From Megasphaera sp. UBA1696 (GTDB lineage: Bacteria; Bacillota; Negativicutes; Veillonellales; Megasphaeraceae), in contig DCJQ01000018.1 of assembly GCA_002319965.1 (NCBI GenBank), forward strand, positions 1-10,998: 10,998 nucleotides of DNA, written 5' to 3'. Position 1 is the first letter of the stretch, and every line of letters starts with the position of its first letter. Shown here in pieces: positions 5,913 to 10,998 of the stretch. The position numbers were made by a program, and so were the translations under genes. Under the pieces are notes generated by a model that saw only the letters and a program-made list of their open reading frames with translations, had not been told where the DNA came from and searched no databases.

Positions 5913-7351
5913 TATTCATTACCTCCGTGAACCCCAATATTTTTCAACTTCATGCCGGACATCAAGTTCTTTTCAATCTGTTCCAGAGAAACATTCTTCG
6001 TTTCCGGAACAAAGGCAAAAGTCAGGGCGATGAATACGGCATTCAAACCGGCGTACATCCAGAAAGTCATGGAAGATCCGAGGGCATCGATGAGGCTGAG
6101 GAAGGTGGCACCGACGACAGCACAGGTGATCCAGTTGGTCATGGTCGAGCAGGCAACGCCGAATTCACGCATCTTGAGGGGCTGGATTTCCGAGCACAGA
6201 ACCCAAACGATCGGACCGGCACTCATAGCAAAACCGGCGATGAAGATCATGGTCATGATAGCCGACAGGTAGCAGACCCAGGGAGCGGGATTCCCGCCTT
6301 CAATGACAGCCATGCAAAGACCCATGACGACCATGGCAGCTGCCATGACGGCAAAACCGACTTTCAAAGCCGGCTTACGTCCGGACTTATCGACGGTATA
6401 GACGGCAATGAGGGTTGCCAAGACGAAGACGATACCGTTGATGACCGTGCCGATCATCTGATCTTCGGTGCTGGAGAAGCCGCCAAGGCTGAGGATTTTC
6501 GGCGAATAATACATGATAACATTAAAGCCGGTAAACTGCTGCATCGCTTGGAGCAGGACGCCGAGGAATACGGCACGGCGCACATTTTTATTCGATTTCA
6601 ATAAGGACCAGCCGGCTTGTTTTACTTTCAGTGTGTCTTTAATATCATTTAATTCAGATTTTGCTAAGGAAACATCGGCATGAAGAGTCTGCAAGACTTT
6701 TTCTGCTTCTGAAAAACGACCCTTGGCAGCCAGCCAGCGCGGGCTTTCAGGCAGCACGAAGACGGTTAGGATCAAGACGACAGCCGGAATGGCAATGACG
6801 GTCAGCATCATCCGCCAGGAACCACTGTAACTGAAATAGGTATTGGACAGGAAGGCCGACAGAATCCCGACGGTAACCATAAACTGATAGCCTGAAATAA
6901 CCTGGCCGCGTGAATCTTTATCGGCCATTTCCGCTAAATAGAGCGGCGCCGTATACGAAGCAATACCGACGGACAGGCCCAAAATCAAGCGAAAACCGAT
7001 GAGCATATCGACGTTAACGGCCAAGCCGGAACCGACAGAGCCGACGATAAACAGGGCGGCACCGGTAAGGAGACTGCGCTTTCTGCCGATGCGGGCCGTC
7101 ATAAAAGCGGCACACAAGGCACCAATGGCAGCGCCTACCATCATACAGCTGACAACCCGTTCCTGAGCGGCACTGTTCAGCCCCCATTCAGCCGTAATAA
7201 AAGGCAGGGCACCGGCGATAACCCCTTGGTCGAGACCGAATAACAAACCGGCCATACCAGCCGTAAAATAAATGAACTTTCGTACTCGTGAAGCGTGAGA
7301 CTTTTCTAATGCCTTGTCGTCACAAATCATAGCTGCTTCTTGATTCATCAT
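5912..7351 (-). CDS. Sugar porter family MFS transporter (sugar:H+ symporter)
   Basis: A 12-helix inner-membrane carrier of the XylE/AraE/GalP type. Signature motifs are in order: GLLFGLDQGVIAGAL (35-49, helix 1), RIGRK (87-91, loop 2-3), PESPRWL (201-207, after helix 6), QQFTGFNVIMYYSP (271-284, helix 7 sugar-binding motif), DKSGRKP (321-327, loop 8-9), GPIVWVLCSEI (379-389, helix 10) and PETK (449-452). Two hydrophobic halves of six helices flank a hydrophilic loop at about 201-258. The ATG at 7351 is chosen because AGGAGA (7361-7366) is 9 nt upstream; a second ATG follows at once, and a longer in-frame start at 7402 would overlap the kinase gene. It lies 23 nt after xylulokinase and shares its promoter. 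Pentose or methylpentose import is inferred from the neighbouring kinase and isomerase; the motifs do not fix the sugar. Confidence 0.92.
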   Translation of the reverse strand: MMNQEAAMICDDKALEKSHASRVRKFIYFTAGMAGLLFGLDQGVIAGALPFITAEWGLNSAAQERVVSCMMVGAAIGALCAAFMTARIGRKRSLLTGAALFIVGSVGSGLAVNVDMLIGFRLILGLSVGIASYTAPLYLAEMADKDSRGQVISGYQFMVTVGILSAFLSNTYFSYSGSWRMMLTVIAIPAVVLILTVFVLPESPRWLAAKGRFSEAEKVLQTLHADVSLAKSELNDIKDTLKVKQAGWSLLKSNKNVRRAVFLGVLLQAMQQFTGFNVIMYYSPKILSLGGFSSTEDQMIGTVINGIVFVLATLIAVYTVDKSGRKPALKVGFAVMAAAMVVMGLCMAVIEGGNPAPWVCYLSAIMTMIFIAGFAMSAGPIVWVLCSEIQPLKMREFGVACSTMTNWITCAVVGATFLSLIDALGSSMTFWMYAGLNAVFIALTFAFVPETKNVSLEQIEKNLMSGMKLKNIGVHGGNE

Positions 7352-7374
7352 GGTCACATCTCTCCTAACGTCAT

Positions 7375-8898
7375 TTATAAAGTCGCTAAATCTTGATAAC
7401 ATCCGGCTAATTGCCGATATAATTTCTGATATAAAGCGTGGCCTTTTTCATAATAGGCGTGAGCTGTCGGGTCGGGCTGGCAATAGGTGTTGGTATCAAT
7501 GAAGTCGCGGCAAGCCGTGACAACGCTCTTAAACAATCCGGCTCCGACACCGGCCAGGATAGCGGCCCCTAGGGCAGGGCCTTCCTTAGAAGATACGGTT
7601 TTGACTTCGCAGTTATACATGTCGGCCAGCATCTGACGCCACAATTGGCTCCGTCCGCCGCCGCCGCAGGCCATCATTTCCTGAACGACGATTCCCATGT
7701 CGCGAAGGATGTCCTGGCAGTCCGTCAGAGAATAGCCAACGCCTTCCATGACGGCCCGGAGCATATCATCCTGCGTATGGATGGCCGATAGTCCGAAGAA
7801 TACACCGCGGCAATCCGGGTCGAGGTGCGGCGTCCGTTCGCCCATAAGATAAGGTAAATAAAGGAGACGACGGCTGCCCATGGGTACGTGTTCAACGTGG
7901 TGATCCATGACGACATAAGGATCAAGACCGGCCTGTTCGGCTTCTTTTAAGTAGTCATGACCCAGCGTATCACGGAACCAGCGCAGTGACAAGCCCGCAG
8001 CCTGCGTTACGCCCATAACATGCCAACAGCCGGGAACGGCGCAGCAGAAAGAATGGACGCGGCCTTTCGGATCGATATGAAGATCGCTCGTATGGGCGAA
8101 GACGACGCCGCTGGTACCGATGGTCGTAAAGGCCTTACCGTCACTGACGATCCCCGTTCCGACAGCAGCCGCGGCATTATCACCGGCCCCGCCTACGACG
8201 ATGGTTTGCGGAAGGAGGCCTGTTTCTGCGGCAAAGGCCGGGGTCAGTGTTCCCGTCACATCGGGTGATTCATAGACCTTAGCCAGCCATGCCGGATCGA
8301 TGTCGAGGAGATCCAGGATTTCATCGGACCAACAGCGACGGCGCACGTCGAGAAACTGCATGCCGCTGGCATCAGAAACGTCCGTCGCATACTGACCGGT
8401 CATTCGCAGGCGAACATAATCTTTCGGAAGCAGAATATGGCGGCACCGGCGATAATGTTCCGCTTCATGATTGCGCACCCAGAGAAGTTTCGACGCCGTA
8501 AAACCGGTCAATGCCGGATTGGCCGTAATCTCCATCAACTTTTCAGCACCGACAGTCCGGGTGATTTCGATGCATTCTTTCCCCGTCCGCTGATCACACC
8601 AGATGATGGCCGGCCGAATGACTTCGTTCTTTTCATTTAACATGACCAGGCCGTGCATCTGACCGGATAAGCCGATACTGACGATATCTTTCGCTTCTAC
8701 GGTGCACTTTGCCAAGATTTCCCGTATCGTCTGTACGACAGCCTGATACCAATCTTCCGGCTGCTGTTCTGCCCAGCCGTTCTGTGGCTGATACAGGGGA
8801 TACTCACAGGACGCCATGGCAACGGCTTGGCACGTGTCGTCAAAAAGGACCGTCTTGGTTGCCGACGTGCCAATATCAATTCCCATTACATACTTCAT
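7375..8898 (-). CDS. xylB: Xylulokinase (FGGY family)
   Basis: Phosphorylates D-xylulose to D-xylulose 5-phosphate with ATP in the cytoplasm, feeding the pentose phosphate or phosphoketolase pathway. The 507 residues show the FGGY actin-like fold: GIDIGTSATKTVLFD (6-20, first phosphate loop), SGQMHGLV (78-85, the xylulokinase substrate motif), WCDQRT (100-105), GGAGDNAAAAVG (236-247) with the catalytic Asp240, GTSGVV (261-266), LPYLMGERTPHLDP (348-361), and CGGGGRSQLWRQMLAD (411-426, FGGY signature region). The ribosome site GGGAGGAAG is just upstream of the ATG at 8898. It is the first gene of the operon kinase, transporter, DUF4867, with a promoter and operator at 8952-9006. QMHG and MGERTPH are typical of xylulokinase, but related kinases accept ribulose or other ketoses, which matters since no XylA is present here. 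Confidence 0.9.
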   Translation of the reverse strand: MKYVMGIDIGTSATKTVLFDDTCQAVAMASCEYPLYQPQNGWAEQQPEDWYQAVVQTIREILAKCTVEAKDIVSIGLSGQMHGLVMLNEKNEVIRPAIIWCDQRTGKECIEITRTVGAEKLMEITANPALTGFTASKLLWVRNHEAEHYRRCRHILLPKDYVRLRMTGQYATDVSDASGMQFLDVRRRCWSDEILDLLDIDPAWLAKVYESPDVTGTLTPAFAAETGLLPQTIVVGGAGDNAAAAVGTGIVSDGKAFTTIGTSGVVFAHTSDLHIDPKGRVHSFCCAVPGCWHVMGVTQAAGLSLRWFRDTLGHDYLKEAEQAGLDPYVVMDHHVEHVPMGSRRLLYLPYLMGERTPHLDPDCRGVFFGLSAIHTQDDMLRAVMEGVGYSLTDCQDILRDMGIVVQEMMACGGGGRSQLWRQMLADMYNCEVKTVSSKEGPALGAAILAGVGAGLFKSVVTACRDFIDTNTYCQPDPTAHAYYEKGHALYQKLYRQLAGCYQDLATL

Positions 8899-8915
8899 AT
8901 ATCTTCCTCCCTAAT

Positions 8916-8936
8916 GTCCCTCATTTATTTGAGGAC
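8916..8936 (-). other. Small hairpin in the xylulokinase leader
   Basis: In the minus-strand transcript GTCCTCA (8936-8930) pairs with TGAGG-AC (8923-8916) with one bulged base and a 6-nt loop, just ahead of the ribosome site. Only 7 bp; it may shape or protect the leader. I see no riboswitch signature. Confidence 0.3.
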
Positions 8937-8951
8937 CTTACGCCTTATTGC

Positions 8952-8963
8952 GTGCCTAAGCAC
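8952..8963. promoter_or_regulatory. Operator palindrome at the xylulokinase promoter
   Basis: GTGCCTAAGCAC (GTGCTTAGGCAC on the gene's own strand) is a 12-bp palindrome with one mismatched pair. It begins exactly 14 nt downstream of the -10 box of the operon promoter, so it would cover about +8 to +19 and block initiation or early elongation. It is a near-twin of the site at 9148-9159. Confidence 0.75.
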
Positions 8964-8977
8964 ATGTCTATGTTTGA

Positions 8978-9006
8978 AGTATACCATGACAAAATTAGAT
9001 GGTCAA
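8978..9006 (-). promoter_or_regulatory. Promoter of the xylulokinase operon
   Basis: Minus-strand TTGACC (9001-9006), 17-bp spacer, TATACT (8978-8983), with TGG directly before the -10 box making it an extended -10. The start should be near 8971, giving a leader of about 72 nt. Such a strong core fits a gene set kept off by a repressor. Confidence 0.8.
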
Positions 9007-9030
9007 TGGGAATTTCCATACATGCTCTTT

Positions 9031-9039
9031 TGCTATACT
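9031..9039 (+). promoter_or_regulatory. Possible upstream promoter element facing the isomerase gene
   Basis: TGCTATACT is an extended -10 match on the plus strand in the middle of the divergent intergenic region. No convincing -35 box is found at 17 bp (AATTTC). A start here would give a leader of about 160 nt that contains the main promoter and operator. Confidence 0.25.
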
Positions 9040-9103
9040 CTAGTGTTTACCTGTATTTTTTCCGCATAATCCTGCCTTTTGTAAAAAAATGTCAAACTAT
9101 GTA

Positions 9104-9133
9104 TTGACAGAGTTTTGACAAGCGTGCTATCAT
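9104..9133 (+). promoter_or_regulatory. Promoter of the isomerase-family gene
   Basis: Consensus TTGACA (9104-9109), 18-bp spacer, TATCAT (9128-9133) preceded by TGC, an extended -10. A second TTGACA at 9115-9120 is badly spaced for this -10 box. The start is expected near 9140. Together with the inverted TGTCAA at 9090-9095 the three hexamers form a small repeat cluster. Confidence 0.75.
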
Positions 9134-9147
9134 TCCCTTAAACGAAT

Positions 9148-9159
9148 GTGCCTAGGCAC
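9148..9159. promoter_or_regulatory. Operator palindrome at the isomerase promoter
   Basis: GTGCCTAGGCAC is a perfect 12-bp palindrome beginning exactly 14 nt downstream of the -10 box at 9128-9133, the same geometry as the site at 8952-8963 in the opposite direction. The two centres are 196 bp apart. An in-frame GTG inside it is not the gene's start. Confidence 0.8.
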
Positions 9160-9204
9160 TCAAAAAATTATGCGTATCCCTTATATGGGAAAGGAGACCT
9201 TATC

Positions 9205-10689
9205 ATGAATATTCCCGAAGTGAAATGCGGTATTATTTCCGTCAGTCGTGACTGCTTTATTATTTCTTTATCTCAGAACCGTCGTCAGGCCATCGTCGAC
9301 GCCTATACCAAAAAATACGGCGACCTCTATGAAGTACCGACGGTCGTAGAAAATGAAACAGACATGCTCAAAGCGGTCGAAGAAGCTAAAGCCGCCGGCT
9401 GTAACGCCTTAGTCGTATTCTTAGGAAACTTTGGCCCTGAAACGCCAGAAACCTTGATTGCCAAATACTTCGACGGACCGGTCATGTACGCCGCTGCTGC
9501 CGAAGAAACGGGCAAAAACCTCATCAACGGCCGCGGCGATGCCTACTGCGGCATGCTCAACTGTTCGTACAACTTAGGCCTTCGTAAATTAAAAGCCTAT
9601 ATTCCGTCGTATCCCGTAGGAACGGCTGAAGAAGTCGCTTCGATGATCGCCGACTTCCAGCCCATGGCCCGCACACTCATCGGTCTGAGCCAGTTAAAAA
9701 TCATCACCTTCGGACCTCGTCCGCAGGACTTCTTTGCCTGCAACGCTCCGATTAAGCCGCTCTATGACTTAGGCATTGAAATCGAAGAAAACTCTGAATT
9801 GGACCTCCTCATATCGTATCAGGCCCATAAAGACGATCCGCGCATTGCCGACGTCGTCGCCGATATGACCGAAGAACTCGGCAAAGACGGCAATCCCTGG
9901 CCGGACCTCCTGCCCCGCATGGCACAGTACGAACTGACTCTCCTCGACTGGGCCGAAGCGCACAAGGGCTCCCGACAGTATGTGGCCTTTGCCAATAAAT
10001 GCTGGCCGGCCTTCCCGTCCCAATTCGGCTTTGAACCGTGCTACGTTAACAGTCGCCTCGTAACCCGCGGTATCCCCGTCGCCTGCGAAGTCGACATCTA
10101 CGGCGCCGTCAGCGAATACATCGGCATGTGCGCCAGCGGCGACACGGTCACCTTGCTCGACATCAACAATTCCGTCCCCCGCGATCTCTACGAATCGGAC
10201 ATCAAACCGACGACGAACTATACCCAGAAAGACACCTTCATGGGCTTCCACTGCGGCAACACGCCGCTGTGCAAGTTGAAAAAGGGCGGCGTAAAATACC
10301 AGCTCATCCAGAACCGCCTCTTAGAAGACGGCGGTACGCCGGATATTACCCGCGGCACCCTCGAAGGGGACATCGCCGAAAGCCCGATCACCTTCTTCCG
10401 ACTCCAGAGCACGGCCGGCGGACAGCTTCGGGCCTACATCGCCCAAGGTGAAGTCCTGCCGGCTGCTACCCAGTCCTTCGGCGGCATCGGTATCTTCGCC
10501 ATCCCCGAAATGGGCCGCTTCTACCGCCACGTCCTCATCGCCAAACAGTATCCTCACCACGGCGCCGTCGCCTTTGCTCACATCGGAAAAGTCCTCTTCT
10601 CCATCTTCCAGTATCTGGGCATCGAAGACATCGCCTTCAACCAGCCAAAAGGCATGCTCTATCCCAACGAAAATCCCTTTGACATGTAA
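9205..10689 (+). CDS. L-fucose/L-arabinose isomerase family protein
   Basis: Expected to interconvert an aldose and a ketose (for example L-fucose/L-fuculose, D-arabinose/D-ribulose or a related pentose) with a divalent metal, in the cytoplasm. The 494 residues are shorter than E. coli FucI (about 590). The N-terminal Rossmann-like part includes VVFLGNFGPETPE (70-82). The C-terminal region holds the metal-site pattern: Glu295 in ACEVDIYG and Asp319 in LLDINN, 24 residues apart as in FucI (337 and 361), and a histidine pair His451-His452 in YPHHG where FucI has its third ligand. The ATG at 9205 is chosen for AAGGAGA (9191-9197) 7 nt upstream; a GTG at 9148 falls within the operator. Third positions are strongly C-rich, which suggests high expression. 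It is transcribed divergently from the xylulokinase operon and shares the operator pair. Substrate is not settled; a noncanonical pentose isomerase feeding xylulokinase is the inference. Confidence 0.87.
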   Translation: MNIPEVKCGIISVSRDCFIISLSQNRRQAIVDAYTKKYGDLYEVPTVVENETDMLKAVEEAKAAGCNALVVFLGNFGPETPETLIAKYFDGPVMYAAAAEETGKNLINGRGDAYCGMLNCSYNLGLRKLKAYIPSYPVGTAEEVASMIADFQPMARTLIGLSQLKIITFGPRPQDFFACNAPIKPLYDLGIEIEENSELDLLISYQAHKDDPRIADVVADMTEELGKDGNPWPDLLPRMAQYELTLLDWAEAHKGSRQYVAFANKCWPAFPSQFGFEPCYVNSRLVTRGIPVACEVDIYGAVSEYIGMCASGDTVTLLDINNSVPRDLYESDIKPTTNYTQKDTFMGFHCGNTPLCKLKKGGVKYQLIQNRLLEDGGTPDITRGTLEGDIAESPITFFRLQSTAGGQLRAYIAQGEVLPAATQSFGGIGIFAIPEMGRFYRHVLIAKQYPHHGAVAFAHIGKVLFSIFQYLGIEDIAFNQPKGMLYPNENPFDM

Positions 10690-10704
10690 AAGTCTACTTA
10701 TATT

Positions 10705-10738
10705 AAAAGACGGCACGAATCATTTCGTGCCGTCTTTT
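10705..10738 (+). terminator. Terminator of the isomerase-family gene
   Basis: A perfect 15-bp stem (10705-10719 with 10724-10738) with a TCAT loop, beginning 15 nt after the stop codon and ending in TTTT; the symmetric A/T flanks could also stop transcription from the right. Confidence 0.9.
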
Positions 10739-10861
10739 CACATCTATACAGTCATTTTTTTGAGCCGATACTTCAACAGCTCTCATTCCCACCGTCTCTC
10801 CCTTTTCATTTTTTCGCTGCCTAACGCCCCCGGCGTTTCTAAGGGATTCGAATAATCCGCC

Positions 10862-10998
10862 TTAGACCTGCATGATTTCTACACAATGTCCCTGAGGCCC
10901 GAAAGGCACAAAAAAAGACACGACCGTCATGGCTCACGTCCCACCGACACAATGATGTCAGTATTTCTGTCTACATCAATCAAAACCACCAGTTTAAC
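10862..10998 (-). pseudogene. Remnant of a VOC/glyoxalase-family gene, frameshifted, cut by the window edge
   Basis: Read on the minus strand, three frames give consecutive pieces of one VOC-like C terminus. The first, from the edge, reads KLVVLIDVDRN. The second, one base later in frame, starts at 10970 and reads TEILTSL, then DVSHDGRVFF. The third reads SFFVPFGPQGHCVEIMQV and ends at the TAA at 10862-10864. The last switch lies at a run of seven T (10910-10916 on plus). Each single frame is broken by stops (TGA at 10927-10929 in the first; TAG and TGA in the second). FF-x-P-x-G-x-x-x-E-I is the usual close of VOC metal sites, with the Glu as metal ligand. Decay or assembly error in homopolymers would look alike here. 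The stretch from 10739 to 10861 carries only short weak hairpins and no gene I can support. Confidence 0.45.

Noticed and set aside
8709..9107. Plus-strand open frame of 132 codons from inside xylulokinase across the intergenic promoters
   Set aside because: It covers the promoter and operator region and has no ribosome site; the hydrophobic tail comes from AT-rich promoter DNA.
9115..9133. Possible CcpA cre site around TGACAAGCGTGCTATCA
   Set aside because: The half-site spacing is off by one base from the cre consensus, and it is explained by overlapping -35/-10 sequence.
9769..10251. Minus-strand open frame of 160 codons inside the isomerase gene
   Set aside because: Valine/aspartate/glycine-rich translation typical of the reverse frame of a C-ending-codon gene; no ribosome site or motif.
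10820..10836. AACGCC/GGCGTT hairpin as a terminator
   Set aside because: Only 6 bp with a 3-nt loop and no T tract on either strand.
10448..10855. Plus-strand open frame of 135 codons overlapping the isomerase end and running past its terminator
   Set aside because: Ser/Pro-rich out-of-frame translation of the isomerase gene that crosses a perfect terminator; no start signal.

Overview
The window looks like chromosome of an anaerobic, low-to-mid-GC Firmicute, most likely of the Negativicutes (Megasphaera-like). I infer this from protein style, the short-chain acyl-CoA dehydrogenase typical of butyrate and short-chain fatty acid metabolism, and Gram-positive-like AGGAGG ribosome binding sites; no ribosomal marker gene is present to prove it. 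I see no phage, IS element, CRISPR array or conjugative gene.

Layout. (1) 20-1661, minus: a pyruvate-kinase-family protein with an unusual architecture (about 135-residue N-terminal extension, no C-terminal regulatory domain), with its own strong promoter and terminator. (2) 1769-3109, minus: a stand-alone short-chain acyl-CoA dehydrogenase with promoter and an elaborate terminator. (3) 3248-3521, minus: tRNA-Pro(GGG) with a near-consensus promoter and one, perhaps two, terminators. (4) 3697-4053, plus: a small three-helix membrane protein ending in a four-cysteine zinc ribbon. (5) 4154-5229, minus: a LacI-family sugar-responsive regulator. (6) 5246-9006, minus: an operon of xylulokinase, sugar:H+ symporter and a DUF4867/cupin-like protein. 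(7) 9104-10738, plus: a divergently transcribed L-fucose/L-arabinose-isomerase-family enzyme. (8) 10862-10998, minus: a decayed remnant of a VOC/glyoxalase-family gene running off the edge.

Regions 5-7 form one sugar-catabolism locus. The symporter imports a sugar, the isomerase-family enzyme is expected to turn an aldose into a ketose, the kinase phosphorylates the ketose (xylulose by its motifs) and feeds the pentose phosphate or phosphoketolase route. The DUF4867 protein, translationally coupled to the transporter, has an unknown job. The clearest regulatory signal is a 12-bp palindrome (GTGCCTAGGCAC and a one-mismatch copy) placed exactly 14 nt downstream of the -10 box of each of the two divergent promoters, which predicts coordinated repression by one dimeric regulator. 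The adjacent LacI-family protein is the first candidate, but the palindrome lacks the CG centre usual for that family, so the assignment is open. The sugar is not fixed by sequence: pairing a fucose-isomerase-type enzyme with a xylulokinase, with no classical XylA in view, is what makes the locus worth testing.
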